Part shown: piece by piece, positions 25,717 to 34,460 of the stretch
Position numbering within the stretch: the stretch's first letter is position 1
Layout: each line of letters starts with the position of its first letter
Source: JBBAFM01 sp041655415
GTDB lineage: Bacteria > Bacillota > Clostridia > Peptostreptococcales > JAAYPU01
Direction of reading: 5' to 3'
Length of the DNA stretch: 64,000 nt
NCBI GenBank assembly: GCA_964429195.1
Contig: CAYSBC010000001.1
Coordinates: 1 to 64,000, forward strand
Translations under genes and position numbers: made by a program
Notes under the pieces: generated by a model
What the model was told of the DNA's origin: nothing
What the model saw: the letters and a program-made list of their open reading frames with translations, nothing else
The model's database searches: none

Positions 25717-26820
25717 TCATTTTTTTTCCTCCAGCAGATCTTTAATCAGCCTTTGATTCAGCTTAAAATCTTCGACCAATTGGTTGATATTTTTCTTTAT
25801 CTCCCATTGCATGTGTTCTTTTTCCTTCTGCACTCGTTCAAATTCTTCTAACAAAAACTCACTTTTCAGGTCATATATAGAACATAAGGCTTTCATATTT
25901 AAAGCGTGCATAAAGGAATTGATTTTAGGATCGTATGCTATGGCTATCATGGGTATATCCATAATAGCAGCATGAATCAAGGAATGAAGCCTTACTCCTA
26001 TCAATAAATCCATGTTGCCGATAATGCTCAGCATCTCTTCCGTCAGATGCTTGTTTTTAATATAAAAACATTTGTCACCTAGGATTCTTTCCATTTTTTC
26101 TATAATAGGCATATCCTCATTAAAATGAAATGGAATAAAAACCACCTTGGCATTATACTTATGGATAATTTCCTTGGTAAAATCTATTATTTCTGTAACA
26201 AATTCATCCTTAATCTTAAGACCCCTCAGGGCTATACCGACCTTGACCTGCTGGCTATCCGGCATTAAACCGGCTTTTATCAAAGATAATCGCCCTGCCT
26301 CCAGGCTAACAGGTTTTAAAGAAATAACAGGATCTGCTGTCACATATATTTTATTCTTGTCTACTCCTATTTCACATAAAAGCTCCTTGGATTGTACATC
26401 CCTTACGACAATATAATGCAATCGATTTAAGACCTTTTTTACCAACTTTCGATTCCATCTTTGTGTGATTGGACCTATTCCCTGGCTGTATATAAAGACC
26501 TTTTTCTTGAATAAAAGGGAAATCCAGATGATGCCAATATAATAAAGGATGCTTCTTTTGCTTGTAGAATCTTGAAGCAGGCTTCCTCCCCCACTTATAA
26601 GCAAATCGCAAGATTTTATAGCCATGATGATGTTTATAATATTCATTCTATCAATAGCTCGTATCCCAAATTTCTCTTGTGTAAGAGCAGGATCCTGAGA
26701 TAAGACCGTAATATCCACCGATTCAAATTCTTCGCGCAAATTATTAACCACCGCCTTAAGAATGGATTCATCACCAATATTGTTAAATCCGTAATACCCG
26801 GAAATGACTATTTTATGCAT
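25717..26820 (-). CDS. csaB: Polysaccharide pyruvyl transferase CsaB
   Basis: 367 aa, GT-B-like enzyme that adds ketal pyruvate to secondary cell wall polysaccharide, the ligand of SLH-domain surface proteins. Visible motifs: ISGYYGFNNIGDESIL at the N-terminus, DLLISGGGSLLQDSTS, FIYSQGIGPI, and GVRLHSLIHAAIMDIPMIAI near the C-terminus. Overlaps the upstream DUF5693 gene by 8 bases; ribosome site AGGAG lies inside that gene. No SLH-domain gene lies in the window. Confidence 0.93.
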   Translation of the reverse strand: MHKIVISGYYGFNNIGDESILKAVVNNLREEFESVDITVLSQDPALTQEKFGIRAIDRMNIINIIMAIKSCDLLISGGGSLLQDSTSKRSILYYIGIIWISLLFKKKVFIYSQGIGPITQRWNRKLVKKVLNRLHYIVVRDVQSKELLCEIGVDKNKIYVTADPVISLKPVSLEAGRLSLIKAGLMPDSQQVKVGIALRGLKIKDEFVTEIIDFTKEIIHKYNAKVVFIPFHFNEDMPIIEKMERILGDKCFYIKNKHLTEEMLSIIGNMDLLIGVRLHSLIHAAIMDIPMIAIAYDPKINSFMHALNMKALCSIYDLKSEFLLEEFERVQKEKEHMQWEIKKNINQLVEDFKLNQRLIKDLLEEKK

Positions 26821-28999
26821 TTTTAGTTTCTCCTATGAATCTCTTGGTTAATGCGACTATTCCTTCTATTATCAACATACCGATTGCCCCTAGTATTATC
26901 CCAAATGCTACAGAAAATCCAGTTCTGTAAAGAGACATATAAAGCGGAGTCCTTATATGCATAAATGTGTTGACGATAGATGTCTGGCCGATAACTGCTG
27001 CCAAAGCAAATACAAACAATAACCATTTATTAAGTTGTCGTGCTGCTATATAAATGACGACCATTAAAGATGGAAATGCAATTAAGAATTCCTTACTTCG
27101 TGGCCTGGCAATCAATACTTCTTCAAGAAAATTCCTAAAAATCATTTCTATCTCCAGAGGTTCAATACCTGTTTCATGACCGGTTCTGGCCATATAGAAA
27201 TAGCCTGCTATTCCAACGATGCCTATTAACATAACAATCCAAACCTTGATGTTATAACTTAGGACTGCTTTGATGTCGCTAAGTTTTAATTCTTCCGACA
27301 TCATTTTCTTTTCATCATCCATTCCAATTTTAGCTAAATACAAAATTGCAAGAATGAGTATGGGTGCTAATTGAGCAATTTTAATACCCCTAAAAAACTC
27401 CAATTCCAACAAATAAGTGATATCCGAATTAAGTGCAGCAATTATTAATGCACCAAGAAGCGATATAAGAGACGCTATAACTAAAGTTTTTAAAGCAATA
27501 ATAATTATTTTTCCTATACTCTCCTGTTTGTCTTTTTTTATGAGCTCTTTACACTTATGAAACAGATAAAGAATGGCCAGGGATGGAAATATAATGGATG
27601 CTGCCAAGGAGGAAAGACGATTAGAAAAATTCGGTGCTAGAAAGTAAGCTCCAATCACTCCTAAACAGGCTAGTCCCAGTAAACCATAATTAAATTTTTC
27701 CTTTAATTTTATGATAGCATTTAATAGCAACACGCCTGCTGCCACAGATCCAAAGGTCATGATTATTTTTTGCAAAAGCCCTACAGTATAAGGCTCCATG
27801 GTTGAAGCTTTCCCTATGGTTATGTGATGCTCATTGATTCTATCCTTTAAACCATCGAACATTTTTTCATATTCTGCCTTTTCCGTTATGTAAATAAAAT
27901 CATCATCCTTTTCTTTTATAGGCTTAAAATATATCAGTCTTATGTTTCTTTCCGTGATGGCTCTGAAAAATGTATTTTCAATCTCTTCAGATCCCTCATA
28001 ATGATAGTACTGGTACCTTTGTTGAATGTAGGGCCATGTTGTGAATGTCCGAACTACCTTATAATTTAAACTTTCAACCAAAGCGGTCAAGCCTTCTTGA
28101 TTGATATGCCCTCTTTGAGTTGTATCCTCGATAATGCCTGTCAATATTCCATTCTCTTCAATATACTCTTGAATGATATAACTACCGGCGTCCTCCCCTA
28201 TTATTTCAAGTCCGGAAAATATTAAATAGTTGGGAGTTTGACTTAATTTTGAATATTCCTCGATAGTCCCTGATTGAAATTTTTCTCCATTCCATCCATC
28301 ATAGCCTGTTGTTCTCGGCGAAATATTCATTTGACTCGATTCGATCCTATCAATTTTTTCCCTATCCAGGCCGAGGCTCAGGGACATGAGTTTAGAAGAG
28401 GCATACTTTTGCACCTGAGAAAAGGCCTTACCATAGGTGTCTGACAGTTTAATGCTTGGCATAAACAAAGTATCTCTCAATGTTCCATCGATGAGAATAT
28501 AATATGTATTTTCACTTCCCTTGCCGGCATATAAGATTTTCTCTTCAGGGTACCTTTTCTGAAACCCTTCCATAATGAAATCGTAGATTTCTTTTGAATC
28601 ACTTGAAACTAATATGTCATTAGGGTCAAACTTGTTATTTTTATTGTGGATGGCCTTAATTAATTCTTCAGGTAAACTCTCCTGATAATTCAAATCCTCA
28701 GCCACTATTTTCATGATATTTGCTTTTAATGGTTTTCCTTGTTTTATCATGCTATCAAGGGATTCTTCTATCAATCCTACATTTCTTATACCTTGATTGT
28801 AAAAGAAATCTAGCCATAGAGATACATCTTCACCGGATTGTTCTGCCAAGAGGTTGATTTCATCATAATCTAACATAATATCAGCACTTGTATTTCCCTT
28901 TTCTATGTTATGTCTCCCCATTAAAGTAATAACCGCCACGACTAACCCTATTAATATTATTATTGCATATGCTCGTCGGCTTTTTATAAAAGTACCCAT
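26813..28999 (-). CDS. DUF5693 family polytopic membrane protein
   Basis: 728 aa. One N-terminal helix (about 10-27), a large extracytoplasmic domain (about 30-400), then eight or more helices (about 410-720). I assign it to the DUF5693 family on layout and on its constant position next to csaB and tagA in Clostridia. It has no known activity; inference is a partner in pyruvylated wall polymer assembly or export. GGGGAGG is 12 bases before the ATG, a long spacing. Confidence 0.8.
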   Translation of the reverse strand: MGTFIKSRRAYAIIILIGLVVAVITLMGRHNIEKGNTSADIMLDYDEINLLAEQSGEDVSLWLDFFYNQGIRNVGLIEESLDSMIKQGKPLKANIMKIVAEDLNYQESLPEELIKAIHNKNNKFDPNDILVSSDSKEIYDFIMEGFQKRYPEEKILYAGKGSENTYYILIDGTLRDTLFMPSIKLSDTYGKAFSQVQKYASSKLMSLSLGLDREKIDRIESSQMNISPRTTGYDGWNGEKFQSGTIEEYSKLSQTPNYLIFSGLEIIGEDAGSYIIQEYIEENGILTGIIEDTTQRGHINQEGLTALVESLNYKVVRTFTTWPYIQQRYQYYHYEGSEEIENTFFRAITERNIRLIYFKPIKEKDDDFIYITEKAEYEKMFDGLKDRINEHHITIGKASTMEPYTVGLLQKIIMTFGSVAAGVLLLNAIIKLKEKFNYGLLGLACLGVIGAYFLAPNFSNRLSSLAASIIFPSLAILYLFHKCKELIKKDKQESIGKIIIIALKTLVIASLISLLGALIIAALNSDITYLLELEFFRGIKIAQLAPILILAILYLAKIGMDDEKKMMSEELKLSDIKAVLSYNIKVWIVMLIGIVGIAGYFYMARTGHETGIEPLEIEMIFRNFLEEVLIARPRSKEFLIAFPSLMVVIYIAARQLNKWLLFVFALAAVIGQTSIVNTFMHIRTPLYMSLYRTGFSVAFGIILGAIGMLIIEGIVALTKRFIGETKNA

Positions 29000-29061
29000 C
29001 TTTATATGAATCCTCCCCTAGTTTCTAATTTCTATATCTTCTTAAACAAAGCTCTTTATCT

Positions 29062-29090
29062 ATTTTAAAGTGATTTGTTGACCTAGTAAA
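29062..29090 (-). promoter_or_regulatory. Candidate promoter of DUF5693-csaB-tagA
   Basis: Minus-strand TTTACT (29085-29090), 17-base spacer, TAAAAT (29062-29067), right after the terminator of the upstream gene. Confidence 0.4.
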
Positions 29091-29091
29091 G

Positions 29092-29139
29092 CAAAAAACA
29101 AAAATATAGTGATAGCTTAAATATAAAAAACTATCACTA
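29092..29139 (-). terminator. Intrinsic terminator after the 164-aa secreted protein gene
   Basis: Minus-strand 9-bp stem TAGTGATAG / CTATCACTA (29131-29139 with 29107-29115), 15-base loop, followed by a T-rich tract (TATTTTTGTTTTTT). Confidence 0.8.
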
Positions 29140-29146
29140 CACTTTA

Positions 29147-29641
29147 TTACTGAATTTGATAATCTCCCTTTACCATAACCCATATCTGGGATGTTGCGAG
29201 TATTCCTCTCCCATCCGATCGGGGTACTATCAAATGATGGTTCTTAAATATGCCTTCCCCACCTTTGAGGTCCTTTCCAAGGGTGAGGTCGGACACCCCA
29301 TCTACTCCGTTATCGATGGCTAATGCCGTACCGGATCTCAGTATAATTTCTGTACCTTCTGCCCCTATAAGCTTTTCATCTTTGTTCAAATCTATCACTT
29401 TAAAAGCAGTACCCTGATGATTGGGTACGCCCGTGTTTCCATCTGAATTCTTGTCAAGATTTAAACTGCTTAATCTTTGATCAAGATAGCCTTTTATTTC
29501 ATTCAATTTATTTTCAACATAACTAACCGTAACAACAGGATCGCCTTCCGTTCCCGGCACTGGACTATTCGCTAATACGATGATGCTCAACAAGGCTACG
29601 CATATGCAGGTAATAACGATAATCTTCCTTCTAATTTTCAT
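29147..29641 (-). CDS. Conserved exported protein of unknown function
   Basis: 164 aa. N-terminal signal anchor (about 6-25, KIIVITCICVALLSIIVLA), then a short coiled segment (VTVSYVENKLNEIKGYLDQ) and a beta-rich domain with GAEGTEIILRSGTALAIDNG and GIFKNHHLIVPRSDGRGI. The domain pattern is familiar from clostridial proteins of unknown role, but I cannot name a function. It follows the EndoA toxin gene by 20 bases and ends in a strong terminator, so it is probably the last gene of the EndoAI-EndoA transcript. Confidence 0.7.
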   Translation of the reverse strand: MKIRRKIIVITCICVALLSIIVLANSPVPGTEGDPVVTVSYVENKLNEIKGYLDQRLSSLNLDKNSDGNTGVPNHQGTAFKVIDLNKDEKLIGAEGTEIILRSGTALAIDNGVDGVSDLTLGKDLKGGEGIFKNHHLIVPRSDGRGILATSQIWVMVKGDYQIQ

Positions 29642-29661
29642 TTGTAATCCTCCAAATCCTA

Positions 29662-30012
29662 TTAAAAATCTACAAGACCAAAGCTTACCGATAAAGCCTC
29701 ATTGACTTTGTTGATTACTTCCTCATCCGCATGACCAATTTTTTCCTTTAACCTTTGTTTATCGATAGTCCTTATTTGCTCAAGTAAAATAACTGAATCC
29801 TTATTTAATCCATGGCCTGCAGCTTCAATCTCCACATGAGTTGGAAGCTTAGCCTTATTTATCTGTGAAGTAATTGCTGAAACTATTATTGTCGGACTGT
29901 ACTTGTTTCCTATGTCATTTTGCAAAACCAGTATAGGTCTTAAACCACCTTGCTCGGAACCTACCACCGGACTTAGATCAGCAAAATAAATATCACCTCT
30001 TTTAATTACCAA
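29662..30012 (-). CDS. ndoA: mRNA interferase toxin EndoA (MazF family)
   Basis: 116 aa from TTG at 30012, the same length as Bacillus subtilis NdoA and starting VIKRGDIYFADLSPVVGSEQ. Sequence-specific endoribonuclease; the catalytic pair appears as Arg25 (GGLRPILVLQND) and Thr48 (VSAITSQ). The TTG is preferred because GGAG lies 10 bases upstream and the protein then matches the family N-terminus; a GTG at 30021 that overlaps the antitoxin stop is the alternative. Sits directly after its antitoxin. Confidence 0.93.
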   Translation of the reverse strand: MVIKRGDIYFADLSPVVGSEQGGLRPILVLQNDIGNKYSPTIIVSAITSQINKAKLPTHVEIEAAGHGLNKDSVILLEQIRTIDKQRLKEKIGHADEEVINKVNEALSVSFGLVDF

Positions 30013-30013
30013 G

Positions 30014-30289
30014 TCACTCACTCTCCGCTAAAATTTTTTCATATCTCTCTAAAATCAATCTATCATAATTTATTCCTATTTCAGATATTTCTAAATTAAT
30101 TTTACCCATTTCCACATATCCTTTTACCATCATATCTCTTATGCGTATCTTTTTTTTCTCTTTTAAGTATAGTTTCATAGCCTCCCTAATAAATTCGCTT
30201 CTATCCTGTTTATCTTCCCTCACAATAACATCCACTTCTTCGAGCAGATTGCTGGGTAGATTGATTAATATTTTCTTAATATCAGCCAT
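30014..30289 (-). CDS. ndoAI: Antitoxin EndoAI (ribbon-helix-helix, MazE-equivalent)
   Basis: 91 aa. N-terminal RHH DNA-binding fold: KKILINLPSNLLEEVDVIV strand-helix, then SEFIREAMKLYLKEKKK helix. The C-terminal segment (about 50-91) should wrap the toxin. GGAGG 8 bases before the ATG. Preceded by a consensus promoter and a palindrome that may be its own operator. Confidence 0.88.
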   Translation of the reverse strand: MADIKKILINLPSNLLEEVDVIVREDKQDRSEFIREAMKLYLKEKKKIRIRDMMVKGYVEMGKINLEISEIGINYDRLILERYEKILAESE

Positions 30290-30333
30290 AAAACTATCCT
30301 CCAGAATATACTTTCTCTATTATCAGCTCGCTC

Positions 30334-30350
30334 AATTTGCTATGCAAATT
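30334..30350. promoter_or_regulatory. Palindrome in the EndoAI leader, candidate operator
   Basis: AATTTGC TAT GCAAATT, perfect 7-bp arms with a 3-base centre, between the promoter and the antitoxin start. A second small palindrome TTAC TGC GTAA overlaps its right edge (30349-30359). RHH antitoxins bind such repeats in pairs; the role is inference. Confidence 0.4.
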
Positions 30351-30377
30351 ACTGCGTAACTTAATAGATATATTAAC

Positions 30378-30407
30378 ATTATATACATTTGCCTTCAATA
30401 GTGTCAA
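30378..30407 (-). promoter_or_regulatory. Consensus promoter of the EndoAI-EndoA pair
   Basis: Minus-strand TTGACA (30402-30407), 18-base spacer, TATAAT (30378-30383): both hexamers are perfect. It lies downstream of nnr, so the toxin-antitoxin pair need not depend on acpS-nnr transcription. Confidence 0.75.
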
Positions 30408-30441
30408 TAAAGGATGATTTTCCTACTTCATCCAATACGCA

Positions 30442-31941
30442 TCAAATATCGTGCAGTTCTTTAAGTGCAAATGCTATGCCACAGGCAATATCGCCAGCTA
30501 TTAATCCGTATTCGCCTACTTTTTCTGCCATGATATCTCCGCTTCTTCCATGAAGATAAACACCTGATATAACGGCCTTATCCATTTCTTGAATTTGCCC
30601 ACATAGAGATACCAATATTCCAGTTAATACATCACCGCTCCCCCCTGTTGCCATGCCCGGGTTTCCTGTTATATTTATGTATACTGTTCCATCAGGAAAT
30701 GCAATAACAGATCTGGCCCCTTTGATAATAACTGTAATGCGCCATTTTTGAGAATAGAATCTTCCTGTTTCTATTATGTTTTCATTTATCTCTTTTATAC
30801 TTAGACCTGTCAATTTTGCCATCTCACCCGGATGAGGTGTGATAACTATTTTATTATTTTTTGAAAATATTGCCTCCGCATTCTTGCCTATGATGTTTAA
30901 AGCATCTGCATCCAAAATGATGGGGCCATCATATTTTCCCACAATGTTATCTATCCAATATAGAAGGCCTTGGTTTTTGCCCAACCCCGGACCAATAGCA
31001 ATGGAAGAATAATCATTAATTTTTTCTTCAATTTCCTTAAAGGGCAAAGTCATTGCTTCAGGAACGCTGACCTGGAGGATATCATTGATGGATTCTCCGA
31101 CTCCTATTGTTACGAGTCCTGCACCACTCCTAAGGGCTGCCTTGGCTGACAAAACAGCGGCTCCCGCCATTCCCCTCGAACCTGCTACTATCAGGACCTT
31201 GCCATATGTTCCTTTGTGAGTATTTTTCATTCTTTTCGGGATACTCTTTTGAACTTGAGCATGGTTTATTAAAAATGTACGGATATGCATTTCATCCATA
31301 GCCTTTTTTTCAAGACCAATATCCTTAATCACGATTTGACCTACATAGTCTGCGCCGGGATATAAGATTAATCCTATTTTAGGAAGACCAAAGGTTATGG
31401 TCTTAAAAGCCTTGATAGCAGCTCCATACACTTTGCCGTCATCAGAACCTAAACCTGAGGGAATATCAACTGAAAAAACTTTTTTCCCGGCCTTATTCAC
31501 TGCATGAATGATTTTTTCAAGGTCTGCATCCACATCTCTGCTGATACCCGTACCCAAAATAGCATCCACAATAATCTCTGATTCCACAATATCTTTTATA
31601 AAGCTCTCTTGGTATAGGTCTTTCACCTCAACACCTAAATCGATTAATCTTTCGTAATTATATCGCACATCTCCTTCCAATAAATTGGGATCTGTAGTTG
31701 AGTAAACATAGGTGTATGTGTTTTTTTCTATGAGTTTTCGGGCTATCACATAGCCATCACCGCCGTTATTTCCTTTTCCGCAAATGACAGTAATTTTAGT
31801 GCTATCATCATGAAACTGATTCATGATTTCCTCATACACAGAAGTTCCGGCAGTTTCCATAAGTTCAAGGCTTGATTTACCATATTTTTCGATTGAAAGT
31901 CTGTCAATTTCTTTCATTTCTTTTCCTTTAACCAGTCGCAT
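30442..31941 (-). CDS. nnr: Bifunctional NAD(P)H-hydrate repair enzyme Nnr
   Basis: 499 aa. N-terminal epimerase domain (about 1-215) with GKGNNGGDGYVIARKL, and C-terminal ADP-dependent dehydratase of ribokinase fold (about 225-499) with GTYGKVLIVAGSRGMAGAA, ITPHPGEMAKL and NPGMATGGSGDVLTG. Together they repair damaged hydrated NADH/NADPH. GGGAGG 7 bases before the ATG. Follows acpS by 34 bases, the common order in Firmicutes. Confidence 0.97.
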   Translation of the reverse strand: MRLVKGKEMKEIDRLSIEKYGKSSLELMETAGTSVYEEIMNQFHDDSTKITVICGKGNNGGDGYVIARKLIEKNTYTYVYSTTDPNLLEGDVRYNYERLIDLGVEVKDLYQESFIKDIVESEIIVDAILGTGISRDVDADLEKIIHAVNKAGKKVFSVDIPSGLGSDDGKVYGAAIKAFKTITFGLPKIGLILYPGADYVGQIVIKDIGLEKKAMDEMHIRTFLINHAQVQKSIPKRMKNTHKGTYGKVLIVAGSRGMAGAAVLSAKAALRSGAGLVTIGVGESINDILQVSVPEAMTLPFKEIEEKINDYSSIAIGPGLGKNQGLLYWIDNIVGKYDGPIILDADALNIIGKNAEAIFSKNNKIVITPHPGEMAKLTGLSIKEINENIIETGRFYSQKWRITVIIKGARSVIAFPDGTVYINITGNPGMATGGSGDVLTGILVSLCGQIQEMDKAVISGVYLHGRSGDIMAEKVGEYGLIAGDIACGIAFALKELHDI

Positions 31942-31975
31942 AGCACTTCCTCCCTCTTATCCTTATTATGGATGT

Positions 31976-32347
31976 TCATTCACCTATGGCAAAGGCAATA
32001 GCATATTCCTTGCTGTGGGATATGGACAAATGTACCGATAGAATATCTTGATCGCAAGCTAGTTTGAAGGCCTCTCCAGAAAGATTGACATAAGGCTTTC
32101 CAAGATAATCTCTTAGTACCTCGATGTCCTTAAAAGAAATACCCCGAAAGCCTATGCCCAGTACCTTCATAACAGCTTCTTTCGATGCAAATCCGGCTGC
32201 AATGGATTCTGTTCTAAAATTATTTTCCTTATAATATTCCCATTCTCTATCCGAAAAAACCTTTCTCATAAAGGTTTCCTTATTTTTATTGATAATATGC
32301 CCAATACGTTTAATTTCAACTATATCTGTACCGATTCCTTTAATCAT
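31976..32347 (-). CDS. acpS: Holo-[acyl-carrier-protein] synthase
   Basis: 123 aa. Transfers 4'-phosphopantetheine from CoA to the ACP serine. Motifs GTDIVEIKRI with the Mg-binding Asp, and FASKEAVMKVLG with the second Mg ligand, plus LSISHSKEYAIAFAI at the C-terminus. AGGTGAG ribosome site. First gene of acpS-nnr. Confidence 0.97.
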   Translation of the reverse strand: MIKGIGTDIVEIKRIGHIINKNKETFMRKVFSDREWEYYKENNFRTESIAAGFASKEAVMKVLGIGFRGISFKDIEVLRDYLGKPYVNLSGEAFKLACDQDILSVHLSISHSKEYAIAFAIGE

Positions 32348-32424
32348 ATAATCTCACCTGACTCTTTAAGAGTATTGTCTGCATTCCGTCATAAAACATG
32401 CCGCTGATATTTCAGCCTTTACTG

Positions 32425-32453
32425 ATTATATCTTAACGCACCCATCAATGCAA
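32425..32453 (-). promoter_or_regulatory. Candidate acpS promoter
   Basis: Minus-strand TTGCAT (32448-32453), 17-base spacer, perfect TATAAT (32425-32430), about 75 bases before the acpS ATG. Confidence 0.6.
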
Positions 32454-32532
32454 TGTATCACCCATTGATTTGCTAATGTTCTTGACATCATAAGAAGTAT
32501 AATTTAGCACTTGTTTAAGGATTTTTATTGTA

Positions 32533-32556
32533 GTAAGATATCTATAAATATCTTAC
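32533..32556. promoter_or_regulatory. 9-bp inverted repeat in the ilvD leader
   Basis: GTAAGATAT CTATAA ATATCTTAC, perfect arms, about 88 bases before the ilvD start. No T run follows, so it is not an ordinary terminator; it may be an operator or an RNA hairpin. The 296-base gap between acpS and ilvD shows no T-box core motif and otherwise holds only the divergent promoters and AT-rich sequence. Confidence 0.45.
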
Positions 32557-32643
32557 GCCTATCAAGAGTAAAAGTTAAGTGTATACTTCTTAGACAAGAT
32601 ATATATTCTTATGGATAGTTAAATATAAAAGGAGGCTTTAAGA

Positions 32644-34305
32644 ATGAGAAGTGATAAAATCAAACAAGGTCCTGTAGGTGCCCCCTTAAGAGCACTGTTT
32701 TATGGGATGGGCTTTACAAAAGAAGAAATTGATAAGCCTTTAATAGGTGTTGTTAATGCTCATAATGAAATCATTCCGGGACATATGCATCTCAATAATA
32801 TTGCTGAAGCTGTTAAAAAAGGTATTCTGATGTCAGGTGGCACCCCCTTGGAATTTCCTTCTATCGGTATCTGTGATGGTATAGCTATGGGGCACGAAGG
32901 TATGCGATTTCCCTTGGCAAGCAGAGAACTTATAGCAGATTCCATCGAAGCAGTAGCTCAAGGACATCAATTTGATGGATTAGTTCTTATCCCAAATTGT
33001 GATAAAATTATTCCGGGTATGCTGATGGCTGCAGCCAGACTTAACATACCATCTATCGTCATCAGCGGTGGACCTATGCGCCCAGGTAAAATGGGAGATA
33101 CAAAATTGGATTTTACCAGCATCATTGAGGCAGTTGGTTCTTACAAAGACGGACAATTTACAGATGATGAGCTGGAAGACGTTGCACTTCATACCTGCCC
33201 GGGCTGCGGTTCCTGTGCCGGCCTCTTTACTGCTAACAGCATGAATTGTTTAACAGAAGTACTAGGTATGGGCCTTCCTTTTAATGGAACTGCCTTATCG
33301 GATACGGCCGAAAGAATCCGATTAGCAAAAATGGCGGGGCAAAAAATAATGGCCCTCGTGGAAAAAGATATTAAACCTCGAGATATACTGACACTCAAAT
33401 CCTTTGAAAATGCAATAACCGTAGATATGTCCATGGCAGGTTCGACCAATACAGTCCTTCATCTGCCGGCTATTGCTCATGAAGCGGACATTTCTTTAGA
33501 GCTTGATTTGTTTGATGCTATTAGTGAAAAAACACCTTACCTTAGCAAGTTAAGCCCAAGCGGTTCCTATCATATAGCTGATTTACATGATGCAGGTGGT
33601 ATTCCGGCCTTGATGAATGAACTCACTAAAAGTAATTTAATTCATACAGATTGTTTAACTGTAACAGGCTCTACAATCGGTGAAAATATTGCCGGTCATG
33701 CTATTTTAAATTCAGATGTTATCAAAGATATAAACAAGCCTCATCGAAATAAAGGCGGCTTAGCTATCCTCAAAGGCAATTTAGCAGTGGATGGTGCTGT
33801 TGTCAAAGAATCTGCTGTAGATGAAGAAATGCTTGTTCACTCAGGTCCGGCTGTTATATTCGACTCTGAAGAAACTGCGGTAGCTGCAATATTCAATAAA
33901 GAAATCAAAAAAGGCGATGTTGTTGTCATCCGATACGAAGGTCCAAAGGGAGGCCCTGGTATGAAAGAAATGCTTTCTCCAACCTCTGCTATTATTGGAA
34001 TGGGTCTTGGAAAGGATGTCGCTTTGCTGACTGACGGAAGATTTTCCGGCGCAACTCGTGGCGCTGCCATCGGCCATATTTCCCCGGAAGCCATGGAAGG
34101 CGGGCTTATTGGCCTCATAAAAAATGGCGATATGATCCACATTGATATTCCTAACCGAGTATTAGAAGTGGACTTAACAGATGAAGAAATCGCTAAAAGA
34201 AAAGAAGCCTATGTCAAACCGGAACCTAAGGTGAAAACAGGATATCTGGCACGTTATGCTAAACTTGTTACTTCAGCCAATACGGGAGCAGTATTAAAAG
34301 CATAA
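32644..34305 (+). CDS. ilvD: Dihydroxy-acid dehydratase
   Basis: 553 aa, Fe-S dehydratase of isoleucine/valine (and pantothenate) synthesis. Cluster cysteines: Cys119 in NCDKIIPGM and Cys185/Cys188/Cys191 in CPGCGSCAGLFTANS. Other motifs: GICDGIAMGHEGM, AGSTNTVLHLPAIA, GPKGGPGMKEML, LTDGRFSGATRG. Ribosome site AAAGGAGGC with a short spacer. Single-gene unit; no other ilv or leu gene is adjacent, although ilvE is at the window start. Confidence 0.98.
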   Translation: MRSDKIKQGPVGAPLRALFYGMGFTKEEIDKPLIGVVNAHNEIIPGHMHLNNIAEAVKKGILMSGGTPLEFPSIGICDGIAMGHEGMRFPLASRELIADSIEAVAQGHQFDGLVLIPNCDKIIPGMLMAAARLNIPSIVISGGPMRPGKMGDTKLDFTSIIEAVGSYKDGQFTDDELEDVALHTCPGCGSCAGLFTANSMNCLTEVLGMGLPFNGTALSDTAERIRLAKMAGQKIMALVEKDIKPRDILTLKSFENAITVDMSMAGSTNTVLHLPAIAHEADISLELDLFDAISEKTPYLSKLSPSGSYHIADLHDAGGIPALMNELTKSNLIHTDCLTVTGSTIGENIAGHAILNSDVIKDINKPHRNKGGLAILKGNLAVDGAVVKESAVDEEMLVHSGPAVIFDSEETAVAAIFNKEIKKGDVVVIRYEGPKGGPGMKEMLSPTSAIIGMGLGKDVALLTDGRFSGATRGAAIGHISPEAMEGGLIGLIKNGDMIHIDIPNRVLEVDLTDEEIAKRKEAYVKPEPKVKTGYLARYAKLVTSANTGAVLKA

Positions 34306-34321
34306 TCAAAAAATAAAAGAG

Positions 34322-34361
34322 CCGGTCCACTATAAACAAATTTTTATGGTGGACCGGTTTT
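34322..34361 (+). terminator. ilvD terminator
   Basis: 9-bp GC-rich stem CCGGTCCAC / GTGGACCGG (34322-34330 with 34349-34357) whose inner part can extend through TATAAA/TTTTAT, followed by TTTTAAATTT. Confidence 0.8.
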
Positions 34362-34460
34362 AAATTTGGATGCATGTTTTTTATAATACCTGAAATACTA
34401 ATAGTGGAAAGGAAAATAGATAATGAGCCTTACTTAAAAGTTCATTATTGAGGTCATAAT

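Noticed and set aside
32482..32503. TTGACA and TATAAT upstream of ilvD as a promoter
   Set aside because: Only 10 bases separate the two hexamers, far short of the 16-18 needed.
32348..32643. T-box leader for ilvD
   Set aside because: No AGGGTGGnACCGCG core and no antiterminator/terminator pair in the leader.
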